Positions 7,431-15,319 of a DNA stretch of 27,594 nt are shown here, piece after piece. Under the pieces are notes generated by a model. The model had not been told where the DNA came from, did not search any database, and worked only from the letters and a program-made list of their open reading frames with translations. Source of the stretch: Paenochrobactrum pullorum (GTDB lineage: Bacteria > Pseudomonadota > Alphaproteobacteria > Rhizobiales > Rhizobiaceae). Both the position numbers and the translations under genes were made by a program. The stretch lies in contig NZ_JBHEEH010000021.1 in assembly GCF_041929845.1 (NCBI RefSeq), forward strand, positions 1 to 27,594. Direction: 5' to 3'. Every line of letters begins with the position of its first letter. Positions within the stretch are counted from its first letter, which is position 1.

Positions 7431-9518
7431 TTGTCAAAAGAACAAGTTCAGCCACTTTCTAAAAATTTACGCGTCGGTGTGGATTCAGGGGGAACTTTCA
7501 CCGATGTCTGCATTTTTGATCAGAGTTCTGGTGAAATACTGGTTTGGAAAGTGCCAAGCACGCCGCATGATCCTTCAGAAGGTATTGCGACAAGCATAGA
7601 GCAGGCTTTGCGCGAAGCAAAAAATACCGGAAACAGCAACTGTAAAGTGAGTTATTTCGGACATGGCACGACAGTTGGCACCAATGCCTTGCTGACCGGG
7701 CGTGGCGCCGAAACAGGTTTGATTACGACAGAAGGATTTCGTGACGTTTTGGAGATCGGACGGCAAAAAAGACCCGATCTTTATGACTTGCAAACAACCA
7801 AACCGCCGGTTCTAGTCACTCGCGATAAACGCCTTGAGGTTAATGAACGTATTCTTTTTGATGGCTCGGTCGAGACACCACTTGATGAGGACGATGTGCG
7901 TAAAGCCATCAGGCGGTTGAAAGAAGAAAAAATCGGTGCGGTTGCAATCTGCACCCTGTTTTCATTTCTTGATCCCCGTCATGAAGCCCGTATTCGTGAG
8001 ATCGTAGAGGAAGAATACCCGGAAGTTTTCATTTCGGTTTCTCATGAAATCGCGCCGGAATTTCGTGAATATGAGCGTTTTTCCACGACTGTTGTTAATG
8101 CTTATCTGGGGCCTATTATGAGTGCTTATCTGAATAAGCTTGCGCCACGTCTTGAGGCCATTGGTGTTGATGCAAAGCCGCATCTGACACAAAGCAATGG
8201 TGGTGTTATTTCTTGTGATACGGCTAAAATGCAGCCCGTTCGTACGGTTTTATCAGGCCCTGCTGCCGGTGTTATGGCGGCTGTGCAGATTGGCGAGCTG
8301 ACGGGTAATAATAATCTCATTACATTTGATATGGGCGGCACTTCAAGCGATGTTTCCTTGATCGATCATGGCCGCCCTCAAATGGCGAATGACACTGTAG
8401 TTCATGGTTATCCGCTGAAAGTTCCGATGCTCGACATTCACACTGTTGGTGCAGGCGGCGGATCAATTGCCTATGTGGATAATGGTCTTTTGAAGGTAGG
8501 TCCGCGTTCAGCCGGTGCAGCGCCGGGGCCTGTTTGTTATGGGCTTGGCAATGAGGAGCCAACTGTCACCGATGCCAATGTCGTGCTTGGGATCTTGAAC
8601 CAAACACATCTTCTCAACGGACGCATGACGATTGATGCAGCGGCCTCTTTTGCGGCGATGGAGCGTTTAGCTGAAAAGTTAAATATCGGCGTGATGGAAG
8701 CTGCTCAAGGCATCATCCGTGTCGTGATTGCCAATATGGCTAAGGCTATCCGTGTGATTTCGGTTGAGCGCGGCTATGATCCACGTGATTATGTGATGCT
8801 GGCTTTCGGTGGTGCGGGCCCAATTCACGCGGCGCGTCTTGCAGAAGAGCTTGATATACCGCGCATTATGATCCCCAAACATCCGGGCATTATGTGTGCT
8901 GTCGGTTTGTTGCAATCCGATCTCCGTACCAATTTGGCAACTACCCGTATGGTGCGTTTGCATGATGGTTGCCTTGAAACATTGAATAATGGCTTTGACC
9001 AGCTGTCAGAGCGTGCTGATGAATGGTTTGTCAATGAAGACATTCCGCAAGAAAACCGGATTGTGAACCGTGCGGTTGATATGCGCTATGGCGGGCAGGG
9101 CTATGAGCTGACCATTGATTGGCCTAAAGATGCCGCACCAAGCGATGTGCTTGATGCATTACGTCAAAATTTTGAAGACGCACATCGTCAGCTTTATGGT
9201 TATGTGGCTGATGAAGAACCGATTCAGATAACAACATTGCGTATTGAAGCCATCGGATCCGTGCCGAAAGTTGCATTTAAAAAACATGCTGCCGCCAGCA
9301 GAGATGTGGCAGATGCAATTATTGGGACACGCTCACTGTGGTTGCCTGAAAAAGCTAGTTTCGCTGATGTAGCACTTTATGACCGCGATTTTTTACAGCC
9401 AGGTCATATCGTTCAAGGGCCTGCAATTATTGAACAGATGGATTCCACCACATTGGTGCTGGCAAAGCAAATTGCACGCGTTGACGATTATCTCAACTTG
9501 ATGATTGAGGCACAGTAA
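7431..9518 (+). CDS. hyuA: Hydantoinase/oxoprolinase family protein, subunit A (HyuA)
   Basis: ATP-dependent cyclic-amide hydrolase subunit of 695 residues, the normal HyuA length. The N-terminal phosphate loop GVDSGGTFTDV is at residues 16-26 and FGHGTTVGTNALL at 76-88. The central ATPase-fold motifs are SGPAAGVMAA, FDMGGTSSDVSLID, VGAGGGSIA, SAGAAPGPVCYG and AFGGAGPIHAARLAEEL, followed by the C-terminal HyuA domain. Family members open 5-oxoproline, N-methylhydantoin or caprolactam with ATP, or carboxylate acetone or acetophenone, together with HyuB. The start is a TTG with AGGA 7 nt upstream; no better start lies in frame. It is coupled to hyuB through a TAATG overlap. The substrate cannot be set from sequence; the peptide-transport context favours a 5-oxoproline- or hydantoin-like amide. 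Confidence 0.88.
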   Translation: MSKEQVQPLSKNLRVGVDSGGTFTDVCIFDQSSGEILVWKVPSTPHDPSEGIATSIEQALREAKNTGNSNCKVSYFGHGTTVGTNALLTGRGAETGLITTEGFRDVLEIGRQKRPDLYDLQTTKPPVLVTRDKRLEVNERILFDGSVETPLDEDDVRKAIRRLKEEKIGAVAICTLFSFLDPRHEARIREIVEEEYPEVFISVSHEIAPEFREYERFSTTVVNAYLGPIMSAYLNKLAPRLEAIGVDAKPHLTQSNGGVISCDTAKMQPVRTVLSGPAAGVMAAVQIGELTGNNNLITFDMGGTSSDVSLIDHGRPQMANDTVVHGYPLKVPMLDIHTVGAGGGSIAYVDNGLLKVGPRSAGAAPGPVCYGLGNEEPTVTDANVVLGILNQTHLLNGRMTIDAAASFAAMERLAEKLNIGVMEAAQGIIRVVIANMAKAIRVISVERGYDPRDYVMLAFGGAGPIHAARLAEELDIPRIMIPKHPGIMCAVGLLQSDLRTNLATTRMVRLHDGCLETLNNGFDQLSERADEWFVNEDIPQENRIVNRAVDMRYGGQGYELTIDWPKDAAPSDVLDALRQNFEDAHRQLYGYVADEEPIQITTLRIEAIGSVPKVAFKKHAAASRDVADAIIGTRSLWLPEKASFADVALYDRDFLQPGHIVQGPAIIEQMDSTTLVLAKQIARVDDYLNLMIEAQ

Positions 9519-11179
9519 TGAACAAAGTGATGAAACCATTGATGACAGATGTCGCTGTTGATCCTGTGACCACTGAGGTGGTTGGTAGTGCGCTGATGAC
9601 CATTGTTGAAGAAATGGGCAAAGCGATTGTACGTGCTGCTTACTCGACAAATATCAAAGAGCGGCAGGATTGCTCGACAGTTATTTTTGATACTGAAGGG
9701 AATACATTGGCACAGGCTGAACGTATTCCGGTTCATTTGGGTTCCTTGTTGGGCATTGCCGACTGGGTCTTGAAAAATACCGATCTAGCAACCGTTCGAT
9801 CCGGTGATGTTTTCATTGGCAATGATGCGCATACAGGCGGCGGAACACATTTGAATGACATCGTGTTTCTGGAACCTGTTTTTTATGAAGAAAACCTTGT
9901 CGCATGGGTGAGCAATCTGGCTCATCACTCCGATTTTGTTGATCGTGGCCATGCGCATATTTATCAGGAGGGATTGCGTATCCCGCCCGTACGCTTGTAT
10001 CGCCAAGGAGTTTTGCAGCAGGACATTATGGATTTGGTTCTGCTCAACTGTCAGGTGCCGCAGGAACGTATTAATGATTTTCGTGCGCAAATGGCGGCCA
10101 ACCGGCTGGGCGTGCAGCGTTATCAGGCACTTTGCGACAAATATAGCGAACCTGTTGTCAGGGCAGCAGGCGCTCAGATTTTAAATTATGCCGAGCGTAA
10201 AACCCGCGCAGGTATTAGCACTATCCCTGACGGTATTTATACGCATGAGTGCGATTTCGACACGCCTTCTTATGACAAGATTTTACATCTGAAGGTAAAG
10301 GTGATTGTCGATAAGGATGAAATCACCATTGATTTGCGTGATAATCCGGAACAGGTTCGTGCCGGTATCAATATGGTTTATACTGCCACTTTAGCGACCG
10401 TTTACTTTGCGGTAAAAGCTTTGGTTGATCCAGATATTCCGGCCAATACCGGCCTTCACAGACCTATCCATGTGATTGCAGATGAGGGCTCTGTTTTTAA
10501 TGCAGTTTCACCTGCTGCAGTTTATACTCGTACCGATATCGGCCAGCGTTTGGTTGATATGATTTTCACGGCGCTTTCTGCAGCCGTTCCCGAGCGTATC
10601 TGTGCTGCATGCACCGGCGGGGGCTTGATGACTTTCTCTGGTGTTCATCCAAGAACCGGACGGTTTTATGTCTATAATGAAATGTGCGGTGGCAGTATGG
10701 GCGGCCGTGCTTCGCAAGATGGCTTGGATGGTGTTCAAGTTCATACAACCAATACCGCCAATATTCCGGTGGAAGCGTTGGAGTTTGAACACCCAGTGAT
10801 GGTGGAGCGTTATGAGCTGGTTCAGGATTCCGGCGGTGCCGGTAAATGGCGTGGCGGTATGACCATGCGCCGCAAAATCAGAGTTCTTGATCACACAGCT
10901 ACGGTCAATGCAGGTGGCACTAATTCTATTGTCGCACCATGGGGTCTTTTTGGTGCGCAAGATGGCCGGACAACGCAGGTCGAATTAGGCAAAAATGTCG
11001 CTCCACTTAAAAATCGGAACGGCTTGGTGCCAGCCGGAGAAACTTTGGCAATGGTTGCCTCTTCGGGTGGTGGCTACGGTAATCCTCTTGACAGAGATCG
11101 TGAATTGATCAAGCGAGACCTCAAAGAGGAGCGCATCTCGCAAAAAGCTGCCCGAGAAATATATGGTCTCGATGTATAA
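9518..11179 (+). CDS. hyuB: Hydantoinase/oxoprolinase family protein, subunit B (HyuB)
   Basis: Partner subunit of 553 residues, a usual HyuB length. The N-terminus VDPVTTEVVGSALMTIVEEM is the classic HyuB entry, followed by RAAYSTNIKERQDCSTVIFD and GDVFIGNDAHTGGGTHLNDI. Clusters of His and Asp in AHHSDFVDRGHAH could bind a metal and shape the active site. The C-terminal region has SGGAGKWRGGMTMRR and SSGGGYGNPLDRD, both typical. The ATG overlaps the hyuA TAA by one base, so equal translation of the two subunits is expected. It forms the hydrolase with HyuA. Confidence 0.9.
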   Translation: MNKVMKPLMTDVAVDPVTTEVVGSALMTIVEEMGKAIVRAAYSTNIKERQDCSTVIFDTEGNTLAQAERIPVHLGSLLGIADWVLKNTDLATVRSGDVFIGNDAHTGGGTHLNDIVFLEPVFYEENLVAWVSNLAHHSDFVDRGHAHIYQEGLRIPPVRLYRQGVLQQDIMDLVLLNCQVPQERINDFRAQMAANRLGVQRYQALCDKYSEPVVRAAGAQILNYAERKTRAGISTIPDGIYTHECDFDTPSYDKILHLKVKVIVDKDEITIDLRDNPEQVRAGINMVYTATLATVYFAVKALVDPDIPANTGLHRPIHVIADEGSVFNAVSPAAVYTRTDIGQRLVDMIFTALSAAVPERICAACTGGGLMTFSGVHPRTGRFYVYNEMCGGSMGGRASQDGLDGVQVHTTNTANIPVEALEFEHPVMVERYELVQDSGGAGKWRGGMTMRRKIRVLDHTATVNAGGTNSIVAPWGLFGAQDGRTTQVELGKNVAPLKNRNGLVPAGETLAMVASSGGGYGNPLDRDRELIKRDLKEERISQKAAREIYGLDV

Positions 11180-11233
11180 AATATCGGCGTATATATCGGG
11201 CGCAAACCTATTCTTATAGTGGAGTAATTTATC

Positions 11234-12277
11234 ATGAAGGTTGCGATTTTAGGGGCTGGCGGTGTGGCATTGGCAACTGTTGCATTGCTGCACCAGTCAG
11301 GTCATCAGCCGCTGATTTGGTCACCTTCAGGCATAAACACGGCAAGCATAACCGCGATTGAGGTGAAAGCCTCTGGCCTTATTTCAGGGTGCTTTACCGC
11401 AGCAGTGGCTCATAGTGTCGAAGAGGCATTGGAATATGCAAAGATTGTCATTGTGGCTTTGCCCGCAAATGCTCATAAATATGTTTTTGATGAAATTGCG
11501 CCCCATATTAGCGATGAGCATACACTGATTATCAGCGCGCAGCTTTCTTTAGGTGCTCTTTATCTCTCATCTAAATTCGTTGAACACAAGGTTAAACCGA
11601 CGACTATTGCATTCGCGACTACCGTTGTGATGGGGCGTCGTGAAGGTGCATTCGACGTTACTATTGGTGGTGTGCGCAATTTGCTTGAAATGGCAGTTTT
11701 GCCAGAAGAAAACACTGAATGTGCGCTATCTTTATGTCAAAATCTTTTTGGTGACCGGTTTCGCTTAGCCGATAATTTGATTGCAATTGCTTTGAGTAAT
11801 CTCAATCCACCTATTCACATGGCAAGTGCTCTGTGTAATTTTACACGGATAGAGAAAGCTGAATATTGGGCGAATTATGATGCAATCACACCTTCGGTCG
11901 CGCGATTGATTGAGGCACTTGATCAAGAGAGATTAGCTGTCGCGCGTGCTTATGCTGTGCATGTGCGCACGGCTGAGGAACATTACCAGCTAAGCTTTGG
12001 CTTTGATAAAGGCATGTCGATTGCCGAAATGGCGGCAGTAGTTCACAAGCAAAGAAATGGGCCTCCGGGACCAACCTGCGTGAGCACACGGTTCGTCACG
12101 GAAGATATACCATTCGGAATTTTGCAGGTGATTGCACTTGCGGAGCTTAAAGCTGTAGACGTCCCGCTGCATAAAGCGGGAGTTGCTATGTTCAGCGCAC
12201 TTTACGGCCGTGATTTTACTACTGAAAATAGCCTGCTCGCACCCGCTCTGAATTTTTTCAGAAATGAGGTTTGCTAA
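11234..12277 (+). CDS. NAD/NADP octopine/nopaline dehydrogenase-family protein
   Basis: Predicted cytoplasmic dehydrogenase of 347 residues. The N-terminal Rossmann fold has GAGGVA at residues 7-12 (GxGxxA pattern). The C-terminal octopine-dehydrogenase domain has NLNPPIHMAS with His195 where the family's catalytic His lies. Known members make or oxidise opines, secondary amines formed from an amino acid and a 2-oxo acid. It starts 54 bp after hyuB with GGAG upstream and is probably co-transcribed. Its pairing with HyuAB suggests a catabolic step on an N-substituted amino acid, or its ring-opened lactam. Other members of this NAD-dependent superfamily reduce 2-oxo acids, so the reaction is uncertain. 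Confidence 0.75.
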   Translation: MKVAILGAGGVALATVALLHQSGHQPLIWSPSGINTASITAIEVKASGLISGCFTAAVAHSVEEALEYAKIVIVALPANAHKYVFDEIAPHISDEHTLIISAQLSLGALYLSSKFVEHKVKPTTIAFATTVVMGRREGAFDVTIGGVRNLLEMAVLPEENTECALSLCQNLFGDRFRLADNLIAIALSNLNPPIHMASALCNFTRIEKAEYWANYDAITPSVARLIEALDQERLAVARAYAVHVRTAEEHYQLSFGFDKGMSIAEMAAVVHKQRNGPPGPTCVSTRFVTEDIPFGILQVIALAELKAVDVPLHKAGVAMFSALYGRDFTTENSLLAPALNFFRNEVC

Positions 12278-12342
12278 GTGTCTATGGATTTTCGCTGGAG
12301 TGACCGTCAGATCTGTTTGAAGACGTATCAAGGGCATTGTAA
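12278..12342 (+). pseudogene. Possible start of a further operon gene, cut by the IS element
   Basis: GTG-TCT-ATG follows directly on the stop of the dehydrogenase gene (TAAGTG), with GAGG at 12267-12270. The frame reads MDFRWSDRQICLKTYQGHCN up to the IS edge. This may be the beginning of a fourth gene of the hyuAB operon whose remainder is gone. The peptide is too short to assign and could be chance. Confidence 0.3.
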
Positions 12343-13228
12343 CGGCTTTATTGCAAAAATTCCAGTTGGTTGGAGAGGTCCTGTTTTCTCCGCGGTCACA
12401 CGCGCTAACCTTCGAGATTCTGCGCGAGCAGCGCCACCGCCTCTGTGAGTGCGCTCGGTCCAATGCCGAAAGCTCGTTCGACAATCCGGGCTTCTCCACG
12501 AATATCGCCGGTGAGATTAAAAAAGGCAGCTTGTCCTTTACGCAAAGCGCGCATGACCTCGAAACCTTTGATCGTCGCATAGGCCGTTTTCAACGTCTTG
12601 AACCCACGCACGGGTTTGATCAGTTGCTTCAGCTTACTGAGATCAGCCTCAATAATATTGTTGAGATATTGACTTGCCGATGTACAAGGCTAGCGCGACA
12701 TTTACCTTGGACCTACAATTGGGAGATGGCAATCCCATAAGTTGAAGCCTTGGCAGTGTTGATCACAGTTGGCTTTTCCCAGTCCTTAAGACCATTCAAG
12801 ACCTTGCCGAGAAAACGCTTGGCTGCTTTGGCATTGTGGGTTGGAGACAAATAAAAATCGATCATGTTACCGAATTTATCGACTGCCCTATACAAATAAG
12901 TCCATTGTCCGCGGACCTTCACATAAGTTTCATCCACACGCCAGCTCGTAGATTGTGGCCGGCGCCAGTGCCAACGCAGCCGCTTTTCGATCTCCAGTGC
13001 GTATTTTTGAACCCAGCGATCAATAGTGGAATGATCAACTGCCACGCCTCGTTCGCCCATCATCTGCTCAAGATCACGGTAACTGACACCGTAGCGACAA
13101 TACCACCGCACTGCCCAGAGAATGACCTCTCCTTCAAAATGACGCCACTTGAAATCAGACATTTCCTGCTCCTGTCACTCAGAACAGGCTATTATCTGTC
13201 AAGCAATGTGGTTTTTGCAACAGAGTCC
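12343..13228 (-). mobile_element. Decayed IS6-family insertion sequence
   Basis: About 886 bp bounded by imperfect terminal inverted repeats: 12343-12360 against the complement of 13211-13228, sharing TTGCAAAAA plus scattered matches outward. The size and the encoded transposase fit IS6 (IS26-like). The flanking 8-mers (cattgtaa on the left, ttcagaac on the right) are not duplicated, so adjacent DNA has probably been lost by deletion or recombination. The left end is more degraded than the right. Confidence 0.8.
12405..13162 (-). pseudogene. IS6-family transposase, inactivated
   Basis: The first 149 residues from the ATG at 13162 read as an IS6 transposase: FKWRHFEGEVILWAVRWYCR, then YGVSYRDLEQMM and the first catalytic Asp in WRVDETYVKVRG. 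The frame meets a TAG just after YGIAISQL at about 12713. A single-base deletion follows before YLNNIIEAD (the catalytic Glu). The C-terminal part, RGFKTLKTAYATIKGFEVMR through ERAFGIGPSAL, continues in another frame to 12405. The second catalytic Asp, normally in VINTDKA, is replaced by Ala (VINTAKAS). Stop, frameshift and lost catalytic residue together make it non-functional. Confidence 0.88.
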
Positions 13229-13871
13229 TTCAGAACCTAGCCCAGAAATTTTAAGAACGACTCGCTCCATACCCTTCTCACCGGTGAGCATAACTTGCGC
13301 ACGGCTTAAAGGGAGCAGTTTGTCAGAAAAAAGCTGGCGTAAATTGCCACTGACACCAAAACCTAAGAAAGAAATATGCTGAGCATTCTGGATGCGTATT
13401 GCTACACTAACCCAAACCGGATTGTCTGCTTCTTGAACAACAGCTTCTACATGCGAAAGGGCACTTTTAAAGGCATCTTTAATCACAAACGGTGGAGGAA
13501 TATGACAGGCGCGGTCTATATTTTCCACTTGCCTCAGCAAAGATTGATAACATTGAACGGCATGGGCACAGCATTTTGTGAATGCCTTGCAGACCAAGCT
13601 TTTTGATAAAACGGGAATGGTCGCGGCTGAGGTGTGAGTGGCTGTGACTAGAGCGTGGCGCACTTACTCGTACGCACTGTGCTCGCTCTAACCTTTTGTT
13701 TTATACATGTTCTTTATCCCAAAACCGGCATCCACTTTTGGGAGACATGCTCTAGCTCTTCAATACCCATTGTGGCAACGAGAAAGGGCTGATCAGCACA
13801 CAATCAGCAATTTTCTACTGATGAGTTGTCACACGTGATCTATTTGCGTCAATATGCGCCGATAGTTTCAC
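13229..13871 (-). pseudogene. RpiR/MurR-family regulator, disrupted
   Basis: The coding remnant begins at a GTG at 13871 after a G-rich ribosome site (13879-13884). It reads KLSAHIDANRSRVTTHQ, a TAG, KIADCV, a frameshift, then ADQPFLVATMGIEE up to the repeat at 13648-13755. It resumes with THTSAATIPVLSKSL (recognition helix of the RpiR helix-turn-helix) and runs into the SIS sugar-phosphate domain (AIRIQNAQHISFLGFGVSGN). It stops at the IS6 edge within the SIS domain. The lesions are therefore a nonsense codon, an indel, insertion of a 108-bp repeat, and loss of the C-terminal half. Assignment rests on motif layout, and the original target is unknown. Confidence 0.75.
13648..13755. repeat. 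Bru-RS-like palindromic repeat (about 108 bp)
   Basis: The element begins ctagagc (13648-13654) and ends gctctag (13749-13755), a perfect terminal inverted repeat. Inside are two hairpin-forming segments, one around gagcgtggcgcac and one around cccaaaacc..cttttggg. The internal 'cccaaaaccgg' and 'gacatgctctag' blocks resemble, from memory, dispersed repeats common in Brucella and other Hyphomicrobiales intergenic DNA. It lies inside the rpiR-like coding remnant. Confidence 0.7.
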
Positions 13872-14330
13872 CTATCTTCCCCCCTTAATTTTCCCGAAAA
13901 AATCTTATCAAGAATAATTCAAAGTGAAAATTATTTCATAGGAAATTGCAAAATATATTATTTCTATAAATTTGCGCTCTGAGATTAACCTAAATTATTG
14001 AAGTGCTGCTGCGTTTAAATTGCAGTTTTCACATTCAAACTTAATCATCTATTTATAATAGAGATCACTTTTTAATATCGAAAAGGCTGCCCATGAGCTT
14101 GCATCTTTATCATAGTATATATGGATTACAGGAACTTAATGCTGAGGGCAGCATTAGGTCACGATAATGGTTGATGACAACCAATTCTGCAGAACAAACA
14201 ATCTATCCATGAACCATATCAACCAAGATTAAGGCTACCTTATAGCCACAGTGAGACCGTGACACGCTTCAAATGGGGTTAGTTAGCAAAAACAAAGGTG
14301 GTAATTGGTGGAATCGAGAAGATTCTTAAA
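13872..14330. other. AT-rich region without recognisable gene
   Basis: Between the rpiR remnant and the IclR gene I see no convincing coding sequence. A 24-codon reading frame (14093-14167, beginning MSLHLYHSIYGLQELNAEGS, preceded by AAAAGG) may be the decayed start of a gene once divergent from rpiR. A short hairpin GGTTGATGACAACC is near 14169-14182. The rest looks like eroded intergenic DNA. Confidence 0.4.
13925..13938. promoter_or_regulatory. Candidate RpiR-type operator TGAAA-N4-TTTCA
   Basis: TGAAAATTATTTCA is a perfect interrupted palindrome about 54 bp upstream of the rpiR-like start. Sites with TGAAA/TTTCA half-sites are common for RpiR-family regulators. It would have served autoregulation or a divergent gene that is no longer recognisable. 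This is inference from position and shape. Confidence 0.35.
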
Positions 14331-15161
14331 TTATAACTGGCTTAGCGCCTTTGAAATTGAACATGCCGTTTGCGCAACAGCCGGCGCGAGCTCGGAATGG
14401 GCATCTTCAAAATTCCAACGACTTGTCGGCACTGACATATTAATAACAGCAATCGCGTCCGTACTATCATTCAACATGATCGGAGCGGCCATTGATATTT
14501 CGCCTTCATGCATTTGTTGATTGGCAATAGCAAAACCCTCCATCCGAATTTGACCTATCCAATCGCTCAATTGCGCTTTATCCATCACTGTATGATCAGT
14601 CCAGCGCACCAGATCGACTGCTTCAATAAACTCTTTCATTTGGCTTTCTGGTGAAAAAGCTAATAATACCAAACCCGGTGCCGTGCTGATTAAAGGATAA
14701 CGAGTGCCGATGCCGACATTAATAGTCAATACCTGCTTACCAGGAGAACGTCCAATCACTACCAACTGATCATCAATGCGCTCTGACAAATTTACTGTCT
14801 CGCCAAATCTCTCGCTCAGTTGCCGCACGAAAGGCATCGCAGTGCTGGATAAATCTGATCCAGAGAGATAATCCCAGCACAACGTCAAAATTTTGGGGGA
14901 AAGTCTATATGTTTTGGTTCGCTCGTTCTTTGCAAGATATCCGATTTTATGAAGAGTCGCCACTGCACGCTGGGCTGCACTTTTTCCAATCTTGGATTGA
15001 ACTGTAATTTCTGTAAGTGTTAAACCTTCACGTTGATTGCGAAAACACTCAAGCACCAAAAAACCTTTAGCGAGTGAAGCAACAAACAGGTCATTTTCTT
15101 TCTTATCGTTTTCAATCAAACCATAGGTTGCTGGTGTCATTTCTTCAATGGTCTGCCGCAC
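14331..15161 (-). CDS. IclR-family transcriptional regulator
   Basis: Regulator of about 276 residues. The N-terminal winged helix-turn-helix reads LAKGFLVLECFRNQREGLTL, then TEITVQSKIGKSAAQRAVAT and LHKIGYLAKN. A C-terminal IclR effector domain follows (LSERIDDQLVVIGRSPGKQ, GTRYPLISTAPGLVLLAF). The first codon is a GTG at 15161 with weak AGGA far upstream; an ATG at 15137 is an alternative, and the HTH is intact either way. It lies 158 bp after the start-distal end of the next minus-strand gene, separated by a strong hairpin, so it is probably transcribed separately. It may control the adjacent binding-protein and oxidase genes (inference from position). Confidence 0.88.
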   Translation of the reverse strand: MRQTIEEMTPATYGLIENDKKENDLFVASLAKGFLVLECFRNQREGLTLTEITVQSKIGKSAAQRAVATLHKIGYLAKNERTKTYRLSPKILTLCWDYLSGSDLSSTAMPFVRQLSERFGETVNLSERIDDQLVVIGRSPGKQVLTINVGIGTRYPLISTAPGLVLLAFSPESQMKEFIEAVDLVRWTDHTVMDKAQLSDWIGQIRMEGFAIANQQMHEGEISMAAPIMLNDSTDAIAVINMSVPTSRWNFEDAHSELAPAVAQTACSISKALSQL

Positions 15162-15270
15162 GATAAATCTATATCCTACTCTATGTTTTTCTTAGCTTTA
15201 ACAGGTTTTTCGATTTAAAAACAGGCTGTACACAAAGCTTCATCACCAATAATGCAATAATTTATCATAT

Positions 15271-15310
15271 AAACAATAGGGCACGAGCATAGTTTGGTGC
15301 CCTATTGTTT
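15271..15310 (-). terminator. Strong hairpin terminator after the binding-protein gene
   Basis: AAACAATAGGGCAC (15271-15284) and GTGCCCTATTGTTT (15297-15310) form a perfect 14-bp stem with a 12-nt loop. Transcribed on the minus strand it ends in GTTTATATG. It lies 10 bp past the stop of the gene at 15320 and separates it from the IclR gene. Confidence 0.75.
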
Positions 15311-15319
15311 ATTTAACGT

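Noticed and set aside
8126..10960. Several minus-strand open frames inside hyuA and hyuB
   Set aside because: They are complements of strongly conserved coding sequence, lack ribosome sites and have His/Thr-rich composition typical of antisense frames.
11990..12580. Open frame on the minus strand across the dehydrogenase 3' end and the IS edge
   Set aside because: It is the complement of a well-supported gene and joins unrelated DNA; no family motifs.
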